Origin: QHYU01 sp041493955
Lineage (GTDB): Bacteria; Acidobacteriota; Terriglobia; Acidiferrales; UBA7541
Length of the DNA: 61,914 nt
Assembly (NCBI GenBank): GCA_041493955.1
Contig: JBGPZW010000001.1
Span: forward strand, 1 to 61,914
Reading direction: 5' to 3'
Each line of letters begins with the position of its first letter. Position 1 is the first letter of the stretch. A model generated the notes under the pieces. It was not told the origin of the DNA and searched no databases. It was given only the letters and a program-made list of their open reading frames with translations. The position numbers and the translations under genes are program-made. Below, piece by piece: positions 25,892-35,883 of this stretch.

Positions 25892-25955
25892 GCACGTCCC
25901 AAATCGCTCGGCGGAGTCGCCCCGCCGGGCCCGGGCCAAGCCTCCCGCCGAATTG

Positions 25956-25964
25956 TGCTACATT
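25956..25964 (+). promoter_or_regulatory. Extended -10 (TGC-TACATT) for aroB
   Basis: TG-n-TACATT ends 13 nt before the aroB ATG, giving a leader of about 7 nt. No -35 match. Confidence 0.45.
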
Positions 25965-25977
25965 CTTCGCTCCAGCT

Positions 25978-27078
25978 ATGCGCGCACCTCAACGCATCGT
26001 TGTTCGCGCCACGGCAGGCGACTACACCGCGATGTGCGGTCGAGGCACGCTGGCCCGCGCGGGCCAGCTCGCCGCCGATCTCGGCGAAAACACAGGCATC
26101 TTCATCCTCTCTTCGCCCAGGGTCTGGAAACATTGCGGCCGGAGGGTCGCGTCGAGTCTTCGCCGCGCCGGTGGCTGTCGCACCATCCTCTTCGACGACC
26201 GCGAGGCCTCGAAGAATATGCGCACGGTTGAAGCGCTCTGCCGCCGGCTGGTGCGCGCGGGAGCCGACCGCCGCGCTGTGCTCGTCGCCGTAGGCGGCGG
26301 AGTAGTAGGCGATGTCGCCGGCTTTGTCGCGGCGAGCTATTTGCGTGGCATTCACCTGGTGCACGTGCCCACAACGCTCGTGGCCCAGGTGGACAGCGCC
26401 ACCGGCGGCAAGACCGGCGTGAACCTGCCGGAAGGCAAGAACTTGGTCGGCGCTTTCTACCCGCCGCGCCTGGTTCTGGCCGACCCTGCCGTCCTCTCGA
26501 CGCTCCCGGCCCGGCAGTTCCGCTCGGGCATCTACGAAGTGATCAAGTACGGGGTCATCGGCGATGCGGCGTTGTTCCGTTTTCTCGAGCGCCGCCTGGA
26601 CGACTTGCTGAGTCAGCGAGCAACTGCGCTTGACTGGATCGTGCCTCGATGTATCCGGGCCAAAGCTCGGGTGGTGAGCCGGGACGAGCGCGAAGCCGGG
26701 CTACGCGAAATTCTGAACTTCGGCCACACCGTGGGCCATGCGCTCGAGGCGGCAACCCGCTACAAGCGTTTTCTTCACGGCGAGGCAGTCGCCTGGGGCA
26801 TGGTTGCGGCGGTCTGGCTCGCGGTCGGGCTGCAGCGACTCGCCGAAGGCGAAGCGGCGCGGATCATCCGTCTCATCTCGCGCGTAGGTGCGCTGCCACG
26901 GCTGCCGGGGATCTCGGCAAGCCGGCTACTCAGGTTCATGCGCGCGGACAAGAAGTCACGCGGCGGGCGCCTGCGGTTCGTGCTGCCGCGCCGCATCGGC
27001 CGAGTGGAGACGATGAGCGATATCCCGGAACGCTTGATCGGCAGGGTTTGGAGCCATCTGCTGGCCTCGGTTCGATGA
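25978..27078 (+). CDS. aroB: 3-dehydroquinate synthase
   Basis: 366 residues, the usual AroB length. It converts DAHP to 3-dehydroquinate in the shikimate pathway, using NAD+ and a divalent metal. Motifs: VAVGGGVVGDVAGFVAASYLRG (NAD site), HVPTTLVAQVDSATGGKTGVN, the metal ligand Glu in YEVIKYGVIGD, and His ligands in FGHTVGHALE and LHGEAVAWGM. ATG at 25978 is chosen over far-upstream in-frame codons that overlap nadB antisense. Its stop overlaps the ubiE start by 4 bp, so the two are coupled; shikimate products feed quinone synthesis, which fits the pairing. Confidence 0.95.
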   Translation: MRAPQRIVVRATAGDYTAMCGRGTLARAGQLAADLGENTGIFILSSPRVWKHCGRRVASSLRRAGGCRTILFDDREASKNMRTVEALCRRLVRAGADRRAVLVAVGGGVVGDVAGFVAASYLRGIHLVHVPTTLVAQVDSATGGKTGVNLPEGKNLVGAFYPPRLVLADPAVLSTLPARQFRSGIYEVIKYGVIGDAALFRFLERRLDDLLSQRATALDWIVPRCIRAKARVVSRDEREAGLREILNFGHTVGHALEAATRYKRFLHGEAVAWGMVAAVWLAVGLQRLAEGEAARIIRLISRVGALPRLPGISASRLLRFMRADKKSRGGRLRFVLPRRIGRVETMSDIPERLIGRVWSHLLASVR

Positions 27079-27851
27079 GTTCGCAGACTCCCACTCGCAT
27101 CCCGCTGCCCGGCACGCGGCCTTCCGGCGCGCACGACGAGGGCGAAGCCGCGCGGCAGGTGCGGCAGATGTTCAGCGACATCGCCCCGCGCTACGATTTC
27201 CTTAATCATCTTCTCTCCTTCAATCTGGACCGCGTCTGGCGCCGGCGCGTGGCGCAGCGCTTCAGCCATATCCTGGCGGGCACCGAGGCCCGCGTGCTCG
27301 ACCTGTGCTGCGGCACGGGAGACCTTACACTCGCACTTCGGCGCACCGGCTGCGCCACCGTCTTTGGAACGGACTTCGCCCACCCCATGCTGGCGCTCGC
27401 GCAGCAGAAGTCAAACCGCGCGGGCATCGCTGGCGCGGGCCTGGGAGGCTTCGTTGAAGCCGATGTGTTGCAGTTGCCTTTCGCCGACGCCAGCTTTGAT
27501 CTGGCCACCGCCGCGTTCGGATTCCGCAATCTCGCCAACTACGAACGCGGGCTGCGTGAAACCCTCCGTGTTCTGCGGCCCGGCGGGGAAGTGGGCATTC
27601 TCGAATTTGCCGAGCCACGCGGCGCGCTGTTCGGGCCGCTCTACCGCTTCTACTTCACGCGGATTCTCCCGCGCGTGGGGCGTGCTTTCTCGAGAAACTC
27701 CGAGGCCTATTCCTATCTGCCGAGCTCGGTGGAAGTATTTCCGTCGCCGGGGGATTTGACCGCGCTGATGTCGCGCGCGGGCTTTGCCGACGCCTGCTTC
27801 GAGTTGTGGACCGGCGGAATCGTGGCGCTGCACACCGGTCGCCGCGCCTGA
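27075..27851 (+). CDS. ubiE: Demethylmenaquinone/ubiquinone methyltransferase UbiE/MenG
   Basis: 258 residues of the UbiE/COQ5 SAM-dependent methyltransferase family. It methylates the quinone ring in the last step of menaquinone (or ubiquinone) synthesis. Motifs: VRQMFSDIAPRYDFLNHLLSFNLDRVWRR at the N-terminus, SAM motif I LDLCCGTGDLTLAL, the family signature TAAFGFRNLANYERGL, and SEAYSYLPSSVEVFPSPGDL near the C-terminus. The ATG at 27075 overlaps the aroB stop (ATGA). Members of this phylum use menaquinone, so the MenG role is more likely. Confidence 0.93.
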   Translation: MSSQTPTRIPLPGTRPSGAHDEGEAARQVRQMFSDIAPRYDFLNHLLSFNLDRVWRRRVAQRFSHILAGTEARVLDLCCGTGDLTLALRRTGCATVFGTDFAHPMLALAQQKSNRAGIAGAGLGGFVEADVLQLPFADASFDLATAAFGFRNLANYERGLRETLRVLRPGGEVGILEFAEPRGALFGPLYRFYFTRILPRVGRAFSRNSEAYSYLPSSVEVFPSPGDLTALMSRAGFADACFELWTGGIVALHTGRRA

Positions 27852-27872
27852 CACCCACCGCAACCTGTCGCT

Positions 27873-27900
27873 TTACACGCCTGGCTCGATGTGTAGAATG
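27873..27900 (+). promoter_or_regulatory. Sigma-70 promoter for the DUF1326-DUF2182 pair
   Basis: TTTACA (27873-27878), 16-bp spacer, TAGAAT (27895-27900); ATG follows 20 nt later with AGGAGGAGGG between. Confidence 0.65.
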
Positions 27901-27920
27901 GAGCCGCTCAGGAGGAGGGT

Positions 27921-28535
27921 ATGGCCACCAAGTGGACGATGAAGGGCGCCCTGCTGGGCGCATGCAACTGCGACTGGGGTTGCCCGTGCAGCTTCAACGC
28001 GCGGCCGACCTACGGCAAGTGCGAGGGCGCTTACGTCTGGCACACCGAGGACGGGAGGTTTGGCGACATCTCGCTCGGCGGGCTCACCCTCGCCTGGGCG
28101 GCTCATTCGCCCGGGCCGCTGCACGAGGGCAAAGTGACCTCCATGATCATCCTCGACGAAAAGGCCAACGCGGCGCAGCGCGAAGCCCTGCTCAAAGTGA
28201 CTCACGGCAAGTTCGGCGGCCCCTGGGCCATCTTCGCAGCCGTGACCCTGAACTGGCTCCAGCCGCGCTTCGCCAACTTTGATGTCCACCTCGACGGCCT
28301 GAAGAGCCGCGCCCGCGCCAGCGGCCTGCTGGAGCTGGCGCTCGGGCCCATCCTGAACCCCGTCACCGGAAAGCAGGAGGAGCTTTACCTGGATAAGCCG
28401 ACCGGGTTCACCTCCACGCGCGCCACGATCTGCAAGTCGGAAATCTTCCGTTTGACCTCGGACTTGCGTTACGACCACAGCGGCCAGTACGCTGAATTCT
28501 CCCACTTCAGCTATGCAGGTGAGGGCGAAGGCTAG
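27921..28535 (+). CDS. DUF1326 domain protein
   Basis: 204 residues of the DUF1326 family, function unknown. The N-terminal CNCDWGCPCSF block (Cys15, 17, 21, 23) is the family hallmark and looks like a metal or disulfide site; later parts include WHTEDGRFGDISLGGLTLAWAAHSPGPLHEGK, an ILDEKANAAQREAL helix and KSEIFRLTSDLRYDHSGQYAEFSHFSY at the end. No signal peptide, so probably cytoplasmic. It has its own promoter and a strong AGGAGG site. The DUF2182 membrane protein starts 6 bp later; the two families are found together widely, so they likely form one system. Confidence 0.92.
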   Translation: MATKWTMKGALLGACNCDWGCPCSFNARPTYGKCEGAYVWHTEDGRFGDISLGGLTLAWAAHSPGPLHEGKVTSMIILDEKANAAQREALLKVTHGKFGGPWAIFAAVTLNWLQPRFANFDVHLDGLKSRARASGLLELALGPILNPVTGKQEELYLDKPTGFTSTRATICKSEIFRLTSDLRYDHSGQYAEFSHFSYAGEGEG

Positions 28536-28541
28536 GCCCTG

Positions 28542-29369
28542 ATGGTGTCGGCACACGAGGCCCACGCGGCAGCCGAGGCGGTCGCCGCACCCGCGCCGCC
28601 GCGCGGCGAACTCTGGGCACGCCTCATCGCTTCTGCAACTTTCCTCCTCGCTGCGGGCTTCACTCTTCACAGTGTGCGCAGCATGTCCGGCGGGATGCCC
28701 ATGCCCGGTGGCTGGACCATGCCCATGATGTGGATGGTCATGCCCGGGCAATCGGCGTGGTCAGCGGCGTCGATGTTCCTGCTGATGTGGCAGGCCATGA
28801 TGGTGGCCATGATGCTGCCGTCTTCCTGGCCGATGCTTTCCCTGTACCGGCGTGTCGCACTGCACACCGCAGCGCCGCGTCCTGCGCTTTCCACCTGCCT
28901 GGTCGGTGGGGGCTACTTCGCCGTATGGCTGGCGTTCGGTGCAGTGGCGTTCGGCATCGGCATCGAGATTTCGCACGGGGCGATGGAATCCGAGCGCCTG
29001 AGCCGCTTGATTCCCCCCGCAGCGGGCGTAGCGCTGATCCTCGCCGGCCTCTATCAACTCTCCCCGCTCAAGCAGTCCTGCCTTAAGCATTGTCGAGAGC
29101 CGCTGCTGTTCCTGGGTCATGCCTGGCGCCCAGGGCCCGCAGGGGCGATCCGCGTGGGCATCCTGCACGGGGCATACTGCGCGGCGTGTTGTTGGGCGCT
29201 GATGCTCATCCAGATGGTCTTGGGCGTGATGAACCTGGGCGTGATGGCCGCCGTTGCCGCGGTCATTGGCGTGGAAAAGCTCTGGAAGCGCGGCCCGCTG
29301 CTCGCGCGCCTGGTGGGGGGCAGCGCCATCGCTGCTGGCGCCGCACTCCTGCTCCGTTCTCTTCGCTGA
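28542..29369 (+). CDS. DUF2182 predicted metal-binding integral membrane protein
   Basis: 275 residues with about six membrane helices. A Met-rich first loop and helix (SGGMPMPGGWTMPMMWMVMPGQ, then MWQAMMVAMMLPSS) could bind soft metals such as copper; further features are KQSCLKHCREP and the CAACCWALMLIQMVLGVMNL helix, both hallmarks of DUF2182. It lies 6 bp after the DUF1326 gene and is co-transcribed. Role unknown; copper or thiol handling is a guess from the Met/Cys content. It is convergent with the sigma-54 regulator gene. Confidence 0.9.
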   Translation: MVSAHEAHAAAEAVAAPAPPRGELWARLIASATFLLAAGFTLHSVRSMSGGMPMPGGWTMPMMWMVMPGQSAWSAASMFLLMWQAMMVAMMLPSSWPMLSLYRRVALHTAAPRPALSTCLVGGGYFAVWLAFGAVAFGIGIEISHGAMESERLSRLIPPAAGVALILAGLYQLSPLKQSCLKHCREPLLFLGHAWRPGPAGAIRVGILHGAYCAACCWALMLIQMVLGVMNLGVMAAVAAVIGVEKLWKRGPLLARLVGGSAIAAGAALLLRSLR

Positions 29370-29371
29370 CT

Positions 29372-29394
29372 GCCGAAAGCTGATTGCTGACGGC
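29372..29394. terminator. Weak inverted repeat between convergent genes
   Basis: GCCG...CGGC arms flank an AAGCTGATTGCTGA centre, followed by TTAATT, between the DUF2182 gene and the sigma-54 regulator stop. The stem is short, so a terminator role is only suggested. Confidence 0.25.
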
Positions 29395-30783
<1,389 letters not shown>

Positions 30784-31002
30784 TGCAATTCTTATTTAAC
30801 ACGATTTCGATTCCCTTCGGAGAGCGGGAGCGAACCGATGTGTAGAGTCCGGCATGGGGGCAGAGAATCGGCAGGTAGGACGTATGAGCCGGGTCACCCA
30901 CAACGAAGGCAGAGGGCACAGAAGATCAATGCGCAGAGGAAAGACGAAGATGTGAGCGATCCGACGGACCATATCGCCGCAGGCCTTAGACTTTTGGCTT
31001 TG

Positions 31003-31037
31003 GACTGTCAACTGACAACTGAAAGCTGAGAACTGAG
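31003..31037 (+). repeat. AACTGA/AGCTGA-type short tandem repeats
   Basis: CTGTCAACTGACAACTGAAA followed by GCTGAGAACTGAGA: heptamer-like units of the kind also at 24102-24137 and 29366-29394. Each cluster lies just beyond the stop codon of a minus-strand gene. The rest of 30784-31002 shows nothing. Confidence 0.4.
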
Positions 31038-31039
31038 AC

Positions 31040-31648
31040 CTACTCGCGGGCCCAGCCTGGATCGCCACCGGCGCGGCGCAAATCGTCCTCAAGGTCGGCG
31101 AGAACCTGCTTGAGGTGGGCCACTTCCTGCTTCTTGTCCGCGATGGCCTTGGTGAGGTTGTTGATGTCGGAGCGGGTGTTCTGTTGCTTGAGGGCCTTAT
31201 TCGGGTCGCTGTAGTATTGTTGCTGCTGCAGGTTCAACTCGCGCTGCATGATGTCGAGCTCTTTCTCGGCGGTGCGCAGCCGGCCGCGAGCTTCGGCGAA
31301 GCGCTTGCGCCAGGCGGCTTCGCTCTTCGTGTCTTTTTCCTTTTCCTTCTCCTTGGCAGCTTGCTCCTCAGGTGTGGCGGGCTTGGCTTCGCCGGCCTCG
31401 GGTTTGGCTACGGCGGCTTCCGCCTCGGCGGCGGGTGGGGCGCTGCCCACGACATTGACGCCAGCGGAGACACTGGGGAGGTTGTCGTTGGTAAAGATCT
31501 TTGCGGGCTTCGGCGGAGTTTTCTTTTGCTCGCGCGCCTTCCGGGCAGCGTCAGCAACGGACTGCTGCGGTTGCTGTTGCGGCGCGGCGTAACAAAGCGG
31601 CACGGCGAGCAGAATCAGGCTCGCTGCTCCAAGGATCAACCTACGCAT
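31040..31648 (-). CDS. Exported coiled-coil protein
   Basis: 202 residues, family not recognised. A signal peptide (LILGAASLILLAVPLCYA) is followed by a Gln-rich start, a Pro/Ala/Glu-rich linker (residues about 60-105) with KEKEKEKD, and a long coiled coil (about 112-190) with heptads such as EARGRLRTAEKELDIMQREL and DKKQEVAHLKQVLADLEDDL. It should sit in the periplasm or envelope. ATG at 31648 has GAAAGG 8 nt upstream; ATG two codons earlier is an alternative. It lies between the sensor kinase and the response regulator on the same strand and is common in this spot in related genomes' two-component loci only by inference. Confidence 0.75.
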   Translation of the reverse strand: MRRLILGAASLILLAVPLCYAAPQQQPQQSVADAARKAREQKKTPPKPAKIFTNDNLPSVSAGVNVVGSAPPAAEAEAAVAKPEAGEAKPATPEEQAAKEKEKEKDTKSEAAWRKRFAEARGRLRTAEKELDIMQRELNLQQQQYYSDPNKALKQQNTRSDINNLTKAIADKKQEVAHLKQVLADLEDDLRRAGGDPGWARE

Positions 31649-31706
31649 GACCATGGCCTTTCGGGCACCCTGGGGCGCCTTACCGGTCGGCTGGCCGGGG
31701 AACCTC

Positions 31707-33077
31707 CTACTTAGTGTAAATGCCGGCGGAGGCCGAATCAACTGCCTGGGTGGCCTGGCGCCGCAGCGGTAGCCAAAGGATAAACTCAGCACCCCCTTCA
31801 GGCTGGTTGCGCGCCTCAACGCCGCCGCCGTGCTGCACGACGATCTTCTGCACTACGGCGAGGCCCAGGCCGGTGCCGGTGGCCTTCGTAGTGTAGAAAG
31901 GCAGGAAAATCTTGGGCAAGTCTTCGGCCGGGATGCCGGGGCCGTTGTCGGAGATGGAGATGCGCTGGACGCCGCGGCCCGGGCCGTCCTCGACCGCGCC
32001 GTGTACCCGCACGCGCCCGCCAAACGGCTGTCCGGTGACGGCCTCGGCGGCATTGCGCGCCAGGTTGAGAAGCGCCTGGCGCAGCAGTCCTTCGTCGCCA
32101 GAAACCTCGGCGAACTCGCCGTCACAGCTCACCGCGACCTGCGGCATGGCTTCGCGGACGTCGGACACCACGCGATCGACCAGCGAGTGCATGGCAACGT
32201 CTTCGTCGGCCAGCTCAAGCGGCCGGGCAAATTTCAGAAACTCGGTGACCACGTGGGTGATGGCGCGGGTCTGCTCCAGGATGCGCGCCGCGTGGTCGGC
32301 CAGCTCGCCCCCGGCGGCTTCACTGCGGATCATCTGCGCGTAGCCGGAAATGGTCGCCAGGGCGTTCTTGAATTCGTGCGCCATGCCGGCGGAAAGCTCG
32401 CCCAGCGCGGCGAGGTTTTCCTTCATGTGAATCTGCTTTTGGAGCAAGGTAAGTTCGGTGAGGTCGCTGAGCAGGCAGATCGCGCCGGAGACTTCGCGCG
32501 GGCCGATCAGGATGGGCGAGATGGTCACGCCGAGCTGGCGCAACTCGGACGCCGGGGTGGTGTATTCGACTTCCTCACGGCGGTAGGTGCGCGCTTCTTC
32601 GAGACAGCTCGTGAGCAAGCGCGAGAGGGCCGAGCCGGGCCCCAGGGCTTCGGTGTAGCGCCGGTAGGCGAGCCCGCGGACGCCCAGCGCCGTCTCGGCG
32701 GCGGGGTTGGCGCTGGTGATGATCCCGGCCGAGTTGACCAGCAGAAACCCGGCGGGCATGTTGCGGGTTACCGCTTCGCTCAGGCGTTCGGTCTGCTCGG
32801 CGCGTTCTTTTTCCAGGCGATGCAGCCGCTCGAGCTCCTTTTCCTGCTCGCGCAGCTTCTGAATAACCGCTTGCATCGAGGCGGCCATGAAGGCCGCGGG
32901 GTTCTCCCCGGCGGGCTTCAGCGTGCCCAATTCGTCGCTGCGTTCCCTTTCTCCGCTGCGGAGGTAGCGCCGCAGCCCGAACGAGAAGACATAGGCCCCG
33001 CCGATGAGGACGAGCAGAAAGAGAACCGCACCGCCCAGCCAGAGCGGCCAAGTCGCCGGGATTTGCAGCGCCATCAT
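31707..33077 (-). CDS. Membrane-bound PAS sensor histidine kinase
   Basis: 456 residues. One N-terminal membrane helix (LWLGGAVLFLLVLIGGAYVF, 12-31), a coiled linker (65-100), a PAS domain (about 101-205, NMPAGFLLVNSAGIITSANPAAETALG), the phospho-acceptor box with His234 (GMAHEFKNALATISGY), and the HATPase domain with NLARNAAEA, DNGPGIP and GTGLGLAVV. All catalytic boxes are present, so it should autophosphorylate. With no periplasmic domain the signal is likely sensed in the membrane or cytoplasm, as in PilS/NtrB-type kinases. Start ATG at 33077 is chosen because earlier codons overlap pilD. It follows pilD by 17 bp. Confidence 0.9.
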   Translation of the reverse strand: MMALQIPATWPLWLGGAVLFLLVLIGGAYVFSFGLRRYLRSGERERSDELGTLKPAGENPAAFMAASMQAVIQKLREQEKELERLHRLEKERAEQTERLSEAVTRNMPAGFLLVNSAGIITSANPAAETALGVRGLAYRRYTEALGPGSALSRLLTSCLEEARTYRREEVEYTTPASELRQLGVTISPILIGPREVSGAICLLSDLTELTLLQKQIHMKENLAALGELSAGMAHEFKNALATISGYAQMIRSEAAGGELADHAARILEQTRAITHVVTEFLKFARPLELADEDVAMHSLVDRVVSDVREAMPQVAVSCDGEFAEVSGDEGLLRQALLNLARNAAEAVTGQPFGGRVRVHGAVEDGPGRGVQRISISDNGPGIPAEDLPKIFLPFYTTKATGTGLGLAVVQKIVVQHGGGVEARNQPEGGAEFILWLPLRRQATQAVDSASAGIYTK

Positions 33078-33094
33078 CTTGTGCGTGCCTGTTT

Positions 33095-34009
33095 TTAGTG
33101 CCCCGTCAATAAAGCCTGGTACCACTCGAGCATCGGCGTGCCGAAAAACACCACCAGCAGCGCGCCCGCTCCAAGAAACGTACCGAAGGGCAATTCATAG
33201 TCCCGGCCCTTGCCCGCCAGGGCGATGATCAGCAGGCCGATTACACTGCCCAGCAGCGAGCCGGCCAGAATCGTCAGCAGCGTGCGCTTCAGGCCCAGAA
33301 ACACCCCAGCCATGGCCATCATTTTCACGTCGCCCAGGCCCATGCCCTCGCGCCCGCGCAACCGGAAATAGCCTTCGCCCACCAGCCACAGCAGGCCGCT
33401 CCCGGCGGCAGCCCCGAGCGCGGCATCGGTCAGTGAGAGCACCGGCCGCGGCGGAGGGAACGCAAACAGGCGGTTGGCCAGCCATAGGGCGCTGCCGTCC
33501 ACGGGCCGGGTGAAGAGACTCAGCGCGATTCCGATGCCCAGGCCGGTGAAGTTCACCTTGTCGGGCAGGAGGCGTTCGCGCGCGTCGGTGATCGTGAGCA
33601 CGACGAGCAAGGCCGAAAAGATCGCCCACTTCAGAGCGTCCACGCTTAGGTCGAACGCGAGGTAACAGACCAGGAACAGCAGGGCCGTCAGCAGCTCGAC
33701 CGCGGGGTAAAGCGCGGAGATTCTGGTTTTGCAGGTCCGGCACTTGCCGCCCAGCAGCAGCCAGCTCAGCACGGGGATGTTGTCATAGGGCTTGATTGGC
33801 GTCTGGCATGACGGACAACGCGAGGACGGGAGCACCACAGACTCTTCCCGCGGGATGCGGCGAATGCAGACGTTCAGGAAGCTGCCGATCACCAGGCCCA
33901 CGACGAAAACACCGGCTGCGATCAAGGGATTCCTTGCGGCGGCGCGTTCCGGGCGCCGTCGTTGTTCCGCACTGGCACTGTGCCACAAGCGCCGCAGGGC
34001 CTCAACCAT
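33095..34009 (-). CDS. pilD: Type IV prepilin peptidase (A24 family)
   Basis: 304 residues, a polytopic inner-membrane aspartic protease that removes and methylates leader peptides of type IV pilins and type II secretion pseudopilins. Two CxxC pairs (Cys65/68 and Cys90/93) form the cytoplasmic zinc domain of the bifunctional, methylating type. Catalytic Asp142 is in TDARERLLPD and Asp227 in the GxGD motif MGLGDVKMM. About eight membrane helices. No pilin gene lies in the window. It is first in the minus-strand set pilD, sensor kinase, coiled-coil protein and sigma-54 regulator. Confidence 0.93.
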   Translation of the reverse strand: MVEALRRLWHSASAEQRRRPERAAARNPLIAAGVFVVGLVIGSFLNVCIRRIPREESVVLPSSRCPSCQTPIKPYDNIPVLSWLLLGGKCRTCKTRISALYPAVELLTALLFLVCYLAFDLSVDALKWAIFSALLVVLTITDARERLLPDKVNFTGLGIGIALSLFTRPVDGSALWLANRLFAFPPPRPVLSLTDAALGAAAGSGLLWLVGEGYFRLRGREGMGLGDVKMMAMAGVFLGLKRTLLTILAGSLLGSVIGLLIIALAGKGRDYELPFGTFLGAGALLVVFFGTPMLEWYQALLTGH

Positions 34010-34117
34010 CCCCAGTCCCGCCGTGCCCGATGCCTAACGCAGGTGAGCCCAATCCAGAGCCCACCGCCGGCGCGGCCGGGGCCGGCGACCGCGGTCCAAG
34101 CTGGCCGCTGTGCGGGG

Positions 34118-34633
34118 CTACTCCTTCCGTGGTTTGTGGCTGATAGCCTGCGGGTGCTTCACTTCGCCGTTGGGGGCCTTGGCGTCGTGAGGCCACCAGA
34201 GGTGGAAGATAATCCCATCGGTCTGCGCGGCGGATTCGGCGATTTTTCTCGCCTCCTCCTCCGGCCGATCCAGGATCTGTACGCGGCCGGTGGCAATCTC
34301 AAGCGCGTGGTCGTGGTAATACTTGTTCCAAGCAGCAAGTGGGACGTTGGGCCGGCTGACGGTCTTGGCGATGAAGTACTCCACCTGGACCAGCAAGGCC
34401 TTCGGGTCTGTGGAGTCGTAGATCAGGCACTCGTAGACGTCATTCGACACCGCTTTGCAGTAGTGATGGTAGGGCCCCATTACCTTGCCCTCGACGACAT
34501 GGGGAGCCACCACGTGCAGGTCGTGGCCATCTGCCGGGGTTGCCTTCTTGGCCTGCTGCGGAACACTTGGCGCAGCAAGGATGAACACCGCAACGACAAC
34601 GAGCAGAAGGGGCACGGAGCTTCGCCAGGTCAT
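34118..34633 (-). CDS. DUF1264 (OBAP-like) exported protein
   Basis: 171 residues with a signal peptide (SVPLLLVVVAVFILAAPSVP). The mature part matches DUF1264, the family of plant oil-body-associated proteins with many bacterial members: HHYCKAVSNDVYECLIYDSTDPKALLVQVEYFIAK, then NKYYHDHALEIATGRVQI and IIFHLWWPHD. Conserved His and Cys residues suggest metal or ligand binding, but function is unknown. ATG at 34633 has AGGAGG 8 nt upstream; an earlier in-frame ATG gives no signal peptide and is rejected. It probably forms its own unit upstream of pilD. Confidence 0.85.
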   Translation of the reverse strand: MTWRSSVPLLLVVVAVFILAAPSVPQQAKKATPADGHDLHVVAPHVVEGKVMGPYHHYCKAVSNDVYECLIYDSTDPKALLVQVEYFIAKTVSRPNVPLAAWNKYYHDHALEIATGRVQILDRPEEEARKIAESAAQTDGIIFHLWWPHDAKAPNGEVKHPQAISHKPRKE

Positions 34634-34743
34634 GGGAGAGTCCTCCTCTCTACGAATCGGCGTTCCTGGGACCGGGAACGGAGACCATATACGCGGAAAG
34701 CTGCGAAGTGTCAAACATCCCGTTCGTGCCGCAGCAGGGCGGT

Positions 34744-34772
34744 TTGTTCGCCACTCGCGGCTGCGCTATAGT
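34744..34772 (+). promoter_or_regulatory. Promoter for the ABHD18-like hydrolase
   Basis: TTGTTC, 17-bp spacer, TATAGT (34767-34772). Start of transcription falls near 34779, at a possible TTG start and 10 nt before the ATG. Confidence 0.5.
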
Positions 34773-34788
34773 TTGAGTTTTGATCCTC

Positions 34789-35802
34789 ATGAGCTGGCTC
34801 GAACAAGCAATCCGCCGCTACGAACACCGCCGCTGGACCAAGGACGATAACCGGCGCGTGCTGCCGTTTGAGTGGGGGCTGGAGAACGTCGGCGGGCGCG
34901 CGGACGAGCCCGATCCCCGCGGCTTCCTCGAGCAGTGGGCGGCGCACACTCTGGCACACAGCGACGAGTGGTATGCCGCGACGCCCGCGGACGACTATCA
35001 CCTGTGCGACGCCGTGCTAACATTTACCAGTTCCATCCGCTCGCCCTGGCCGCAAAACAATGTCGTCCACGCGCGGTTTTTCCAGGCGAAGAAGTCGGGC
35101 CCGGCCGTGGTGGTGCTGCCCAACTGGAACGCGAAATGGGACGGCCAGGTGGACATCTGCCGCTGGCTGACCCGCTGGGGCATCACCGCGTTGCGCTTGA
35201 GCCTGCCTTATCATGACCGCCGCGCCATCCCCGGCCACGAGCGCGCCGACTACCTGGTGGGGCCGAACATCGGGCTGACACTGCAGGCCAACCGCCAGGC
35301 GGTCACCGATGCACGCCTCTGCCTGCGCTGGCTCGAGCAGCAGGGCTATACGCGGCTCGGCTTGCTGGGCACGAGCATCGGCTCCTCGATCGGCTTCATT
35401 ACCCTGGCGCACGAACCGGCGCTGCGAGCCGGCGCGTTTCTGCACGTCTCGACCTACTTCGCCGACGTGGTGCGCACCGGCATGACCACCATGCACGTTT
35501 GGGAGAGCCTGCGCGCGAAGGTGGGGCCGGAGGAGTTGCGGCGTTACTGGGCGCCCATCAGTCCGTATCCCTTTATCGAGCGCGTCCAGCACACCAACAA
35601 GCGTTGCCTGATGGTCAGCGGGCGCTACGATCCGACCTTCTGGCCGGAGTTCTCCGAGCAGATCTTGGACAAGCTGCGCGAGGACGGCGTGGAGCACGAG
35701 AGGCTCGTCTTGCCTTGCGGCCACTACTCGCTCGAACTGCCCCCGTTCAGTTACGCTGCCGGCCTGCGGTTGGGCACCTTCCTCTTCCAATCACTGGCAT
35801 AG
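34789..35802 (+). CDS. Alpha/beta hydrolase, ABHD18-like
   Basis: 337 residues. An N-terminal ~80-residue extension with WTKDDNRRVLPFEWGLENVGG precedes an alpha/beta-hydrolase core: strand VVVLPNWNAKWDGQ (oxyanion region), nucleophile elbow GTSIGSSIG, acid in SGRYDPTFWPEF and His in PCGHYSLELPP. The triad is complete. The layout resembles ABHD18/DUF2048, predicted lipid-type hydrolases with unknown substrate. No signal peptide, so cytoplasmic. ATG at 34789 is chosen; a TTG three codons earlier is possible. It is monocistronic and convergent with hutH. Confidence 0.85.
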   Translation: MSWLEQAIRRYEHRRWTKDDNRRVLPFEWGLENVGGRADEPDPRGFLEQWAAHTLAHSDEWYAATPADDYHLCDAVLTFTSSIRSPWPQNNVVHARFFQAKKSGPAVVVLPNWNAKWDGQVDICRWLTRWGITALRLSLPYHDRRAIPGHERADYLVGPNIGLTLQANRQAVTDARLCLRWLEQQGYTRLGLLGTSIGSSIGFITLAHEPALRAGAFLHVSTYFADVVRTGMTTMHVWESLRAKVGPEELRRYWAPISPYPFIERVQHTNKRCLMVSGRYDPTFWPEFSEQILDKLREDGVEHERLVLPCGHYSLELPPFSYAAGLRLGTFLFQSLA

Positions 35803-35883
35803 ATTTCTTGCTGTGTTCTTGCGTGGTGGCAGGTTCCCCGGACGGGGCTCTGGACAGGTTCAGCGCATCACTCGACATGGCTG

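Noticed and set aside
25375..25977. Long N-terminal extension of aroB
   Set aside because: It lies antisense within nadB and its divergent promoter region; the normal AroB length begins at 25978.
25840..26364. N-terminal extension of nadB
   Set aside because: It is antisense to aroB and lacks NadB similarity; the FAD motif begins just after the ATG at 25839.
26649..27074. N-terminal extension of ubiE
   Set aside because: It is an out-of-frame reading of aroB; the ATGA overlap at 27075 gives the expected UbiE length.
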